A stretch of 64,000 bases of DNA, taken from assembly GCF_031753505.1 (NCBI RefSeq), contig NW_027099294.1, forward strand, positions 248,001 through 312,000, given 5' to 3'. Below the pieces are notes generated by a model. That model was not told the origin of the DNA. It saw nothing but the letters and a program-made list of their open reading frames with translations, and did no database searches. Both the position numbers and the translations under genes were made by a program. Within the stretch, counting starts at the first letter, position 1, and every line of letters starts with the position of its first letter. This DNA is from Anomalospiza imberbis. Lineage: Eukaryota > Chordata > Aves > Passeriformes > Viduidae. Shown in pieces: positions 45,741 through 57,589 of the stretch.

Positions 45741-47651
45741 AGGTTCCTGTTGTCAGTTTTTAGGGTTCCCTTGGGACTGTCAGGGCAGCACAGGTTTGAG
45801 GTGGGGGCAGCTTGCGTCTGGGACACAGCCTTAATCGTTCAGATTTTTTGGAGATGGTTGGCCAATCAGTGGCACAGGCCTCTGGGGACAAAGACCAGCC
45901 CTTTTTCAAAAGAAAGGAATGTGGCCAGGCCAGGTTCCTGTTGTCAGTTTTTAGGGTTCCCTTGGGACTGTCAGGGCTGCACAGGTTTGAGGTGGGGGCA
46001 GCTTGCATCTGGGACACAGCCTTAATCATTCAGATATTTTGGAGGCAGCCGCCCGCTCAGGGCAACAGGACCCTGGAGAAAAAGTCCGTCCCTTTTTGCT
46101 GGGAAAGGAAAGTGGCCAGATCAGGTTCCTGAAGTCAATTCCAAAAGGTCCCTTGGCACTGTCAGGGTAGCACAGGTTTGTGGTGGGGGAAGCTTGCGTC
46201 TGGGACAAGGCCTTGGTTGTTCAGATTTTTTTGAGGCGGCCAGCCACTCAGAGCCACAGGCCCCTGCAGAAAAATACCAGCCCTTTTTCCAGGGCAAGGA
46301 AAGTTGCCATCCCAGGTTCCTGATGCGAGTTTGTAGGGTTCCCTTGGGACTGTCAGGGCAGCACAGGTTTGAGGTGGGGGCAGGTTGCGTCTGGGACACA
46401 GGCTTTGTCTTTCACATTTTTTCGAGGTGGCCGGCCAACCAGGGCCACAGGCCCCTGCAGAAAAACACCAGCCCTTTTTCCGTGGGAAGGAAAGTGGCTA
46501 TCACAGGTTCCTGATGTGAGTTTGTAGGGTTCCCTTGGGACTGGCAGGGCAGCACAGGTTTGAGGTGGGGGCAGGTTGGGTCTGGGACACTGCCTTAATC
46601 GTTCAGATTTTTTGGAGGCGGCCTCCCGCTCAGGGCAGCAGGACCCTGGAGAAAAAGACTGTCCCTTTTCCCTGGGAAAGGAAAGTGGCCATCCAGGTTC
46701 CTGATGACAGTTTGCAGGGTTCCCTTGGGACTGTCAGGGCAGCACAGGTTTGAGGTGGGGGCAGGTTGCGTCTGGGACACAGCCTTTGGCTTTCGGATTT
46801 TTTAGAGGTGGCCGCCCGCTCAGGGCAACAGGCCCCTGCAGAAAAACACCAGCCCTTTATCTGGGGGAAGGAAAAGTAGCCATCCCAGGTTCCTGATGTC
46901 AATTTGCACCGTTCCCTTGGGACTGTCAGGGCTACACAGGTTTGAGGTGGGGGCAGGCTCGGTTTGGGACATATCCTTGGTTGTTTGGATTGTTTTGAGG
47001 CGGCCGGCCACTCAGGGTCCCAGGCCTCTGGAGACAAAGATCGGGCCTATTCCCTGGGAAAGGAAAGTGGCCAGCCCAGGTTCCTGATGTCAATTTGTAG
47101 GGTTCCCTTGGGACTGTCAGGGCCGCACAGGTTTGTGGTGGGGGCAGCTTGCGTCTGGGACACAGCCTTAATCGTTCAGATTTTTTGGAGGGGGCCTCCC
47201 CCTCAGGGCAGCAGGACCCTGGAGAAAAAGTCCGTCCCTTTTCCCTGGGAAAGGAAAGTGGCCATCCCAGGTTCCTGATGACAGTTTGCAGGGTTCCCTT
47301 GGGACTGTCAGGGCAGCACAGGTTTGAGGTGGGGGCAGGTTGCGTCTGGGACACAGGCTTTGTCTTTCGCATTTTTTCGAGGTGGCCGGCCAACCAGGGC
47401 CACAGGCCCCTGCAGAAAAACACCAGCCCTTTTTCCGTGGGAAGGAAAGTGGCTATCACAGGTTCCTGATGTGAGTTTGTAGGGTTCCCTTGGGACTGGC
47501 AGGGCAGCACAGGTTTGAGGTGGGGGCAGGTTGGGTCTGGGACACTGCCTTAATCCTTCAGATATTTTGGAGATGGTCAGGCCAGTCATCGCCAGAGGCC
47601 CCTGGGGACAAATACCAGCCCTTTTTCTAAGGAAAGGAATGTGTCCAGCCC
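45741..47651. repeat. Terminal 10-mer HOR, copy 3
   Basis: B''-C-D-[E/H]-J-E'-F-G-H-I, 1,911 bp, equivalent to 18202-20113 at about +27,539. B'' has the CAGCACAGG form and D has GTCAATTCC, as in the copy at 31589. G has GGGCCGCACAGG as at 19582. J ends CCATCCAGGTTCC (one C lost near 46692) and has GACTGTCCC at 46658. It closes the third super-unit. Confidence 0.91.
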
Positions 47652-49369
47652 AGGTTCCTGTTGTCAGTTTTTAGGGTTCCCTTGGGACTGTCAGGGCAGC
47701 ACAGGTTTGAGGTGGGGGCAGCTTGCGTCTGGGACACAGCCTAAATCCTTCAGATATTTTGGAGATGGTCGGCCAATCAGCGCCACAGGCCCCTGGGGAC
47801 AAATACCAGCCCTTTTTCTAAGGAAAGGAAAGTGGCCAGCCCAGGTTCCTGTTGTCAGTTTTTAGGGTTCCCTTGGGACTGTCAGGGCAGCTAAGATTTG
47901 TGGTGGGGGCAGGTTGGGTCTGGGACACAGCCTTAATCGTTCAGATTTTTTGGAGATGGTTGGCCAATCAGTGGCACAGGCCTCTGGGGACAAAGACCAG
48001 CCCTTTTTCAAAAGAAAGGAATGTGGCCAGGCCAGGTTCCTGTTGTCAGTTTTTAGGGTTCCCTTGGGACTGTCAGGGCTGCACAGGTTTGAGGTGGGGG
48101 CAGCTTGCATCTGGGACACAGCCTTAATCATTCAGATATTTTGGAGGCAGCCGCCCGCTCAGGGCAACAGGACCCTGGAGAAAAAGTCCGTCCCTTTTCG
48201 CTGGGAAAGGAAAGTGGCCAGATCAGGTTCCTGAAGTCACTTCCAAAAGGTCCCTTGGCACTGTCAGGGTAGCACAGGTTTGTGGTGGGGGCAGCTTGCG
48301 TCTGGGACAAGGCCTTGGTTGTTCAGATTTTTTTGAGGCGGCCAGCCACTCAGAGCCACAGGCCCCTGCAGAAAAAGACCAGCCCTTTTTCCAGGGCAAG
48401 GAAAGTTGCCATCCCAGGTTCCTGATGCGAGTTTGTAGGGTTCCCTTGGGACTGTCAGGGCAGCACAGGTTTGAGGTGGGGGCAGGTTGCGTCTGGGACA
48501 CAGCCTTTGGCTTTCGGATTTTTTAGAGGTGGCCGCCCGCTCAGGGCAACAGGCCCCTGCAGAAAAACACCAGCCCTTTATCTGGGGGAAGGAAAAGTAG
48601 CCATCCCAGGTTCCTGATGTCAATTTGCACCGTTCCCTTGGGACTGTCAGGGCTACACAGGTTTGAGGTGGGGGCAGGCTCGGTTTGGGACATATCCTTG
48701 GTTGTTTGGATTGTTTTGAGGCGGCGGCCACTCAGGGTCCCAGGCCTCTGGAGACAAAGATCGGGCCTATTCCCTGGGAAAGGAAAGTGGCCAGCCCAGG
48801 TTCCTGATGTCAATTTGTAGGGTTCCCTTGGGACTGTCAGGGCAGCACAGGTTTGTGGTGGGGGCAGCTTGCGTCTGGGACACAGCCTTAATCGTTCAGA
48901 TTTTTTGGAGGGGGCCTCCCCCTCAGGGCAGCAGGACCCTGGAGAAAAAGTCCGTCCCTTTTCCCTGGGAAAGGAAAGTGGCCATCCCAGGTTCCTGATG
49001 ACAGTTTGCAGGGTTCCCTTGGGACTGTCAGGGCAGCACAGGTTTGAGGTGGGGGCAGGTTGCGTCTGCACACAGGCTTTGTCTTTCGCATTTTTTCGAG
49101 GTGGCCGGCCAACCAGGGCCACAGGCCCCTGCAGAAAAACACCAGCCCTTTTTCCGGGGAAGGAAAGTGGCTATCACAGGTTCCTGATGTGAGTTTGTAG
49201 GGTTCCCTTGGGACTGGCAGGGCAGCACAGGTTTGAGGTGGGGGCAGGTTGGGTCTGGGACACTGCCTTAATCCTTCAGATATTTTGGAGATGGTCAGGC
49301 CAGTCATCGCCAGAGGCCCCTGGGGACAAATACCAGCCCTTTTTCTAAGGAAAGGAATGTGTCCAGCCC
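47652..49369. repeat. 9-mer HOR, first of three tandem copies
   Basis: A-I, 1,718 bp. Shortened in three places: F has GAGGCGGCGGCCACTC (one C lost near 48725), H has GTCTGCACACAGG near 49065, and H's CCGGGGAAGG near 49156 lacks one G. D has GGGGGCAGCTTGCG where most D copies have GGGGGAAGCTTGCG. It follows the terminal 10-mer and opens the fourth super-unit. Confidence 0.93.
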
Positions 49370-51089
49370 AGGTTCCTGTTGTCAGTTTTTAGGGTTCCCT
49401 TGGGACTGTCAGGGCAGCACAGGTTTGAGGTGGGGGCAGCTTGCGTCTGGGACACAGCCTAAATCCTTCAGATATTTTGGAGATGGTCGGCCAATCAGCG
49501 CCACAGGCCCCTGGGGACAAATACCAGCCCTTTTTCTAAGGAAAGGAAAGTGGCCAGCCCCGGTTCCTGTTGTCAGTTTTTAGGGTTCCCTTGGGACTGT
49601 CAGGGCAGCACAGGTTTGAGGTGGGGGCAGGTTGCGTCTGGGACACAGCCTTAATCGTTCAGATTTTTTGGAGATGGTTGGCCAATCAGTGGCACAGGCC
49701 TCTGGGGACAAAGACCAGCCCTTTTTCAAAAGAAAGGAATGTGGCCAGGCCAGGTTCCTGTTGTCAGTTTTTAGGGTTCCCTTGGGACTGTCAGGGCTGC
49801 ACAGGTTTGAGGTGGGGGCAGCTTGCATCTGGGACACAGCCTTAATCATTCAGATATTTTGGAGGCAGCCGCCCGCTCAGGGCAACAGGACCCTGGAGAA
49901 AAAGTCTGTCCCATTTCACTGGGAAAGGAAAGTGGCCAGATCAGGTTCCTGAAGTCACTTCCAAAAGTTCCCTTGGCACTGTCAGGGTAGCACAGGTTTG
50001 TGGTGGGGGAAGCTTGCGTCTGGGACAAGGCCTTGGTTGTTCAGATTTTTTTGAGGCGGCCAGCCACTCAGAGCCACAGGCCCCTGCAGAAAAAGACCAG
50101 CCCTTTTTCCAGGGCAAGGAAAGTTGCCATCCCAGGTTCCTGATGCGAGTTTGTAGGGTTCCCTTGGGACTGTCAGGGCAGCACAGGTTTGAGGTGGGGG
50201 CAGGTTGCGTCTGGGACACAGCCTTTGGCTTTCGGATTTTTTAGAGGTGGCCGCCCGCTCAGGGCAACAGGCCCCTGCAGAAAAACACCAGCCCTTTATC
50301 TGGGGGAAGGAAAAGTAGCCATCCCAGGTTCCTGATGTCAATTTGCACCGTTCCCTTGGGACTGTCAGGGCTACACAGGTTTGAGGTGGGGGCAGGCTCG
50401 GTTTGGGACATATCCTTGGTTGTTTGGATTGTTTTGAGGCGGCCGGCCACTCAGGGTCCCAGGCCTCTGGAGACAAAGATCGGGCCTATTCCCTGGGAAA
50501 GGAAAGTGGCCAGCCCAGGTTCCTGATGTCAATTTGTAGGGTTCCCTTGGGACTGTCAGGGCAGTACAGGTTTGTGGTGGGGGCAGCTTGCGTCTGGGAC
50601 ACAGCCTTAATCGTTCAGATTTTTTGGAGGGGGCCTCCCCCTCAGGGCAGCAGGACCCTGGAGAAAAAGTCCGTCCCTTTTCCCTGGGAAAGGAAAGTGG
50701 CCATCCCAGGTTCCTGATGACAGTTTGCAGGGTTCCCTTGGGACTGTCAGGGCAGCACAGGTTTGAGGTGGGGGCAGGTTGCGTCTGCACACAGGCTTTG
50801 TCTTTCGCATTTTTTCGAGGTGGCCGGCCAACCAGGGCCACAGGCCCCTGCAGAAAAACACCAGCCCTTTTTCCGGGGGAAGGAAAGTGGCTATCACAGG
50901 TTCCTGATGTGAGTTTGTAGGGTTCCCTTGGGACTGGCAGGGCAGCACAGGTTTGAGGTGGGGGCAGGTTGGGTCTGGGACACTGCCTTAATCCTCCAGA
51001 TATTTTGGAGATGGTCAGGCCAGTCATCGCCAGAGGCCCCTGGGGACAAATACCAGCCCTTTTTCTAAGGAAAGGAATGTGTCCAGCCC
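49370..51089. repeat. 9-mer HOR, second of three tandem copies
   Basis: A-I, 1,720 bp. B has CAGCACAGGTTTGAGG and GGTTGCGTC in place of the usual CAGCTAAGATTTGTGG and GGTTGGGTC, so its left part came from another monomer type. C has AAGTCTGTCCC near 49905, shared with the next copy. H has the short GTCTGCACACAGG allele. Confidence 0.93.
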
Positions 51090-52810
51090 AGGTTCCTGTT
51101 GTCAGTTTTTTAGGGTTCCCTTGGGACTGTCAGGGCAGCACAGGTTTGAGGTGGGGGCAGCTTGCGTCTGGGACACAGCCTAAATCCTTCAGATATTTTG
51201 GAGATGGTCGGCCAATCAGCGCCACAGGCCCCTGGGGACAAATACCAGCCCTTTTTCTAAGGAAAGGAAAGTGGCCAGCCCCGGTTCCTGTTGTCAGTTT
51301 TTAGGGTTCCCTTGGGACTGTCAGGGCAGCTAAGATTTGTGGTGGGGGCAGGTTGGGTCTGGGACACAGCCTTAATCGTTCAGATTTTTTGGAGATGGTT
51401 GGCCAATCAGTGGCACAGGCCTCTGGGGACAAAGACCAGCCCTTTTTCAAAAGAAAGGAATGTGGCCAGGCCAGGTTCCTGTTGTCAGTTTTTAGGGTTC
51501 CCTTGGGACTGTCAGGGCTGCACAGGTTTGAGGTGGGGGCAGCTTGCATCTGGGACACAGCCTTAATCATTCAGATATTTTGGAGGCAGCCGCCCGCTCA
51601 GGGCAACAGGACCCTGGAGAAAAAGTCTGTCCCATTTCACTGGGAAAGGAAAGTGGCCAGATCAGGTTCCTGAAGTCACTTCCAAAAGTTCCCTTGGCAC
51701 TGTCAGGGTAGCACAGGTTTGTGGTGGGGGAAGCTTGCGTCTGGGACAAGGCCTTGGTTGTTCAGATTTTTTTGAGGCGGCCAGCCACTCAGAGCCACAG
51801 GCCCCTGCAGAAAAAGACCAGCCCTTTTTCCAGGGCAAGGAAAGTTGCCATCCCAGGTTCCTGATGCGAGTTTGTAGGGTTCCCTTGGGACTGTCAGGGC
51901 AGCACAGGTTTGAGGTGGGGGCAGGTTGCGTCTGGGACACAGCCTTTGGCTTTCGGATTTTTTAGAGGTGGCCGCCCGCTCAGGGCAACAGGCCCCTGCA
52001 GAAAAACACCAGCCCTTTATCTGGGGGAAGGAAAAGTAGCCATCCCAGGTTCCTGATGTCAATTTGCACCGTTCCCTTGGGACTGTCAGGGCTACACAGG
52101 TTTGAGGTGGGGGCAGGCTCGGTTTGGGACATATCCTTGGTTGTTTGGATTGTTTTGAGGCGGCCGGCCACTCAGGGTCCCAGGCCTCTGGAGACAAAGA
52201 TCGGGCCTATTCCCTGGGAAAGGAAAGTGGCCAGCCCAGGTTCCTGATGTCAATTTGTAGGGTTCCCTTGGGACTGTCAGGGCAGCACAGGTTTGTGGTG
52301 GGGGCAGCTTGCGTCTGGGACACAGCCTTAATCGTTCAGATTTTTTGGAGGGGGCCTCCCCCTCAGGGCAGCAGGACCCTGGAGAAAAAGTCCGTCCCTT
52401 TTCCCTGGGAAAGGAAAGTGGCCATCCCAGGTTCCTGATGACAGTTTGCAGGGTTCCCTTGGGACTGTCAGGGCAGCACAGGTTTGAGGTGGGGGCAGGT
52501 TGCGTCTGGGACACAGGCTTTGTCTTTCGCATTTTTTCGAGGTGGCCGGCCAACCAGGGCCACAGGCCCCTGCAGAAAAACACCAGCCCTTTTTCCGGGG
52601 GAAGGAAAGTGGCTATCACAGGTTCCTGATGTGAGTTTGTAGGGTTCCCTTGGGACTGGCAGGGCAGCACAGGTTTGAGGTGGGGGCAGGTTGGGTCTGG
52701 ACACTGCCTTAATCCTTCAGATATTTTGGAGATGGTCAGGCCAGTCATCGCCAGAGGCCCCTGGGGACAAATACCAGCCCTTTTTCTAAGGAAAGGAATG
52801 TGTCCAGCCC
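51090..52810. repeat. 9-mer HOR, third of three tandem copies
   Basis: A-I, 1,721 bp. The start of A has an extra T (TTTTTTAGGG near 51109). C has AAGTCTGTCCC near 51626, as in the preceding copy. H has the full-length GTCTGGGACACAGG. I has GGTCTGGACACTGCC (one G lost near 52698). Confidence 0.93.
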
Positions 52811-55800
52811 AGGTTCCTGTTGTCAGTTTTTAGGGTTCCCTTGGGACTGTCAGGGCAACACAGGTTTGAGGTGGGGGCAGCTTGCGTCTGGGACACAGCC
52901 TAAATCCTTCAGATATTTTGGAGATGGTCGGCCACTCAGCGCCACAGGCCCCTGGGGACAAATACCAGCCCTTTTTCTAAGGAAAGGAAAGTGGCCAGCC
53001 CCGGTTCCTGTTGTCAGTTTTTAGGGTTCCCTTGGGACTGTCAGGGCAGCTAAGATTTGTGGTGGGGGCAGGTTGGGTCTGGGACACAGCCTTAATCGTT
53101 CAGATTTTTTGGAGATGGTTGGCCAATCAGTGGCACAGGCCTCTGGGGACAAAGACCAGCCCTTTTTCAAAAGAAAGGAATGTGGCCAGGCCAGGTTCCT
53201 GTTGTCAGTTTTTAGGGTTCCCTTGGGACTGTCAGGGCTGCACAGGTTTGAGGTGGGGGCAGCTTGCATCTGGGACACAGCCTTAATCATTCAGATATTT
53301 TGGAGGCAGCCGCCCGCTCAGGGCAACAGGACCCTGGAGAAAAAGTAGGTCCCTTTTCGCTGGGAAAGGAAAGTGGCCAGATCAGGTTCCTGAAGTCACT
53401 TCCAAAAGGTCCCTTGGCACTGTCAGGGTAGCACAGGTTTGTGGTGGGGGAAGCTTGCGTTTGGGACAAGGCCTTGGTTGTTCAGATTTTTTTGAGGCGG
53501 CCAGCCACTCAGAGCCACAGGCCCCTGCAGAAAAAGACCAGCCCTTTTTCCAGGGCAAGGAAAGTTGCCATCCCAGGTTCCTGATGTGAGTTTGTAGGGT
53601 TCCCTTGGACTGTCAGGGCAGCACAGGTTTGAGGTGGGGGCAGGCTCGGTTTGGGACATATCCTTGGTTTTTCAGATTTTTTGGAGGCGGCCGCCCGCTC
53701 AGGGCAACAGGACCCTGGCGAAAAAGATCGTCCCTTTTCCCTGGGAAAGGAAAGTGGCCATCCCAGGTTCCTGATGACCGTTTGCAGGGTTCCCTTGAGA
53801 CTGTCAGGGCCGCTCAAGTTTCAGGTGGGGGCAGGTTGCGTCTGGGACAAATCCTTGGTTGTTCGGATTGTTTTGAGGCGGCCAGACACTCAGGGCCGTG
53901 GGCCCCTTTAGACAAAGACCGGCCGTTTTCCCTGGGAAAGGAAAGTTGCCGTCCCAGGTTCCTGATGTGAGTTTGTAGGGTTCCCTTGGGACTGGCAGGG
54001 CAGCACAGGTTTGAGGTGGGGGCAGGTTGGGTCTGGGACTCAGCCTTAATCCTTCAGATATTTTGGAGATGGTCAGGCCAATCATCGCCACAGGCCCCTG
54101 GGGACAAATACCAGCCCTTTTTCTAAGGAAAGGAATGTGGCCATCCCAGGCTCCTAATGTCAATTTGCAGGGTTCCCTTGGGACTGTCAGGGCTACACAG
54201 GTTTGAGGTAGGGGCAGGCTCGGTTTGGGAAATATCCTTGGTTGTTTGGATTGTTTTGAGGCGGCCGGCCACTCAGGGTCCCAGGCCCCTGGAGACAATG
54301 ACCGGGCCTATTCCCTGGGAAAGGAAAGTGGCCAGCCCAGGTTCCTGATGACAGTTTGCAGTGTTCCCTTGGGACTGTCAGGGCTACACAGGCTTGAGGT
54401 GGGGGCAGGTTGGGTCTGGGACACAGCCTTAATCGTTCAGATATTTTGGAGATGGTTGGCCAAGCAGCGGCACAGGCCTCTGGAGGCAAAGACCAGCCCT
54501 TTTTCAAAAGAAAGGAATGTGGCCAGGCCAGGTTCCTGTTGTCAGTTTTTAGGGTTCCCTTGGGACTGTCAGGGCTGCACAGGTTTCAGGTGGGGGCAGC
54601 TTGCGTACGGGACACAGCCTTAATCGCTCCGATTTTTTTGAGGCGGCCGCCCGCTCAGGGCAACAGGACCCTGGAGAAAAAGATCGTCCCTTTTCCCTTG
54701 GAAAGGAAAGTGGCCATCCCAGGTTCCTGATGTCAATTTGCAGGGTTCCCTTGGGATTGTCAGGGAAGCACAGTTTTGAGGTGGGGGCAGGTTGGGTCTG
54801 GGACACAGACTTTGTCTTTCGGATTTTTTAGAGGTGGCCGGCCAACAAGGGCCAAAGGCCCCTGGAGACAAAGACAGGCCCTTTTTCCGGGGGAAGGAAA
54901 GTGGCCATCCCAGGTTCCTGATTGCAGTTTGCACGGGTCCCTTGAGACTGTCAGGGCAGCACAAGTTTGAGGTGGGGGCAGGCTCGGTTTGGGACATATC
55001 CTTGGTTGTTCAGAATTTTTGGAGGCGGATGGCCACTCAGGGCCAAAGCCCTCTGCAGAAAAAGACCAGCCCTTTTTCCGGGGAACAGAAAGTCGCCATC
55101 CCAGGTTCCTGATGTCAATTTGTAGGGTTCCCTTGGGACTGTCAGGGCTACACAGGTTTGAGGTGGGGGCAGGTTGCGTCTGGGACACAGCCGTAATCAT
55201 TCAGATATTTTGGAGGCAGCCGCCCGCTCAAGGCAACAGGACCCTGGAGAAAAAGTCCGTCCCGTTTCCCTGGGAAAGGAAAGTAGCCATCCCAGGTTCC
55301 TGATGACAGTTTGTAGGGTTCCCTTGGGACTGTCAGGGCAGCACAGGTTTGAGGTGGGGGCAGGTTGGGTCTGGGACACAGCCTTAATCCTTCAGATATT
55401 TTGGAGGTGGTCAGGACAATCATCGCCACAGGCCCCTGGGGACAAATACCAGCCCTTTTTCTAAGGAAAGGAATGTGGCCAGCCCAGGTTCCTGTTGTCA
55501 GTTTTTAGGGATCCCTTGGGACTGTCAGGGCTGCACAGGTTTGAGGTGGGGGCAGCTTGCGTTTGGGACACAGCCTTAATCGTTCAGATTTTTTGGAGGC
55601 GGCCGCCCGCTCAGGGCAACAGGAACCTGGAGAAAGAGATCGTCCCTTTTCCCTGGGAAAGGAGAGTGGCCATCCCAGGTTCCTGATGTCAGTTTTTAGA
55701 GTTCCCTTGGGACTGTCAGGGCGGCACAGGTTTGTGGTGGGGGCAGGCTCGGTTTGGGACATATCCTTGGTTGTTTGTAATTTTTGGAGGCGGCCGGCCA

Positions 55801-56632
55801 CTCAGGGACGCAGGCCTCTGGAGAAAAAGACCGTCCCTTTTCCATGGGAAAGGAAAGTGGCCAGACCAGGTTCCTGATATCACTTCCCAGGGTTCCCTTT
55901 GGACTGTCAGGGCAGCACAGATTTGTGGTGGGGGCAGCTTGCGTCTGCGACACAGCCTTAATAATTCAGATTTTTGGAGGCGGCCTCCCGCTCAGGGCAA
56001 CAGGACGCTGGAGAAAAAGACCGTCCCTTTTCCCTGTGAAAGGAAAGTAGCCATCTCAGGTTCCTGATGACAGTTTGCAGGGTTCCCTTGGGACTGTCAG
56101 GGCAGCACAGGTTTGAGGTGGGGGCAGGTTGCGTCTGGGACACAGCCTTTGGCTTTCGGATTTTTTAGAGGTGGCTGCCCGCTCAGGGCAACAGGCCCTC
56201 GCAGAAAAACACCAGCCCTTTATCTGGGGGAAGGAAAAGTAGCCATCCCAGGTTCCTGATGTCAATTTGCAGGGTTCCCTTGGGACTGTCAGGGCTACAC
56301 AGGTTTGAGGTGGGGGCAGGTTGGGTCTGGGACACAGCCTTAATCCTTCCGATATTTTGGAGGTGGTCAGGCCAATCATCGCCACAGGCCCCTGTGGAAA
56401 AAGACAGTCCCTTTTCCCTGGGAAAGGAAAGTGGCCATCCCAGGTTCCTGATGACATTTTGCAGGGTTCCCTTGGGACTGTCAGGGCAGCACAGGTTTGA
56501 GGTGGGGGCAGCTTGCGTCTGGGACACAGCCTTAATCGTTCAGATTTTTTGGAGGCGGCCTCCCGCTCAGGGCAGCAGGACCCTGGAGAAAAAGACCGTC
56601 CCTTTTCCCTGGGAAAGGAAAGTGGCCATCCC
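52811..56632. repeat. Long cassette, 20 monomers, with d and e both intact
   Basis: Starts: A 52811, B 53002, C 53193, D 53384, T/D' 53575, V 53765, W 53956, X 54148, Y 54339, Z 54530, a 54721, b 54912, c 55103, d 55294, e 55486, f 55677, g 55868, h 56058, i 56250, j 56442. It follows 27002-29500 at +25,809, then 29676-30631 at +26,001 because e is present. C has AAGTAGGTCCC near 53346. X has GGCTCCTAATG near 54155. f has GGTTGTTTGTAATTTTTGG near 55770. Confidence 0.91.
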
Positions 56633-57589
56633 AGGATCCTGATGACAGTTTGCAGGGTTCCCTTGGGACTGTCAGGGCAGCACAGGTTTGAGGTGGGGGC
56701 AGGTTGCGTCTGGGACACAGCCTTTGGCTTTCGGATTTTTTAGAGGTGGCCGCCCGCTCAGGGCAACAGGCCCCTGCAGAAAAACACCAGCCCTTTATCT
56801 GGGGGAAGGAAAAGTAGCCATCCCAGGTTCCTGATGTCAATTTGCACCGTTCCCTTGGGACTGTCAGGGCTACACAGGTTTGAGGTGGGGGCAGGCTCGG
56901 TTTGGGACATATCCTTGGTTGTTTGGATTGTTTTGAGGCGGCCGGCCACTTAGGGTCCCAGGCCTCTGGAGACAAAGATCGGGCCTATTCCCTGGGAAAG
57001 GAAAGTGGCCAGCCCAGGTTCCTGATGTCAATTTGTAGGGTTCCCTTGGGACTGGCAGGGCAGCACAGGTTTGTGGTGGGGGCAGCTTGCGTCTGGGACA
57101 CAGCCTTAATCGTTCAGACTTTTTGGAGGGGGCCTCCCCCTCAGGGCAGCAGGACCCTGGAGAAAAAGTCCGTCCCTTTTCCCTGGGAAAGGAAAGTGGC
57201 CATCCCAGGTTCCTGATGACAGTTTGCAGGGTTCCCTTGGGACTGTCAGGGCAGCACAGGTTTGAGGTGGGGGCAGGTTGCGTCTGGGACACAGGCTTTG
57301 TCTTTCGCATTTTTTCGAGGTGGCCGGCCAACCAGGGCCACAGGCCCCTGCAGAAAAACACCAGCCCTTTTTCCGTGGGAAGGAAAGTGGCTATCACAGG
57401 TTCCTGATGTGAGTTTGTAGGGTTCCCTTGGGACTGGCAGGGCAGCACAGGTTTGAGGTGGGGGCAGGTTGGGTCTGGGACACTGCCTTAATCCTTCAGA
57501 TATTTTGGAGATGGTCAGGCCAGTCATCGCCAGAGGCCCCTGGGGACAAATACCAGCCCTTTTTCTAAGGAAAGGAATGTGTCCAGCCC
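56633..57589. repeat. Five-monomer return segment (E'-F-G-H-I), fourth super-unit
   Basis: Equivalent to 30632-31588 at +26,001, with the AGGATCCTG start. F has GGCCACTTAGGGTCCC. G has GGGACTGGCAGG, an I-type mark, near 57050 and CAGACTTTTTGG in place of CAGATTTTTTGG. Confidence 0.9.

Larger units (their letters stand above)
33500..47651. repeat. Super-unit 3 (14,152 bp)
   Basis: Composed of the blocks at 33500, 35221, 36940, 39047, 41155, 42108, 44784 and 45741. It is the second copy of what is seen at 21-20113: the same order of blocks, but without ten monomers (P to D', 8632-10553), without two of the three 10-mer copies, and with d and e fused. The first copy is therefore about 5.9 kb longer. 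Confidence 0.85.
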
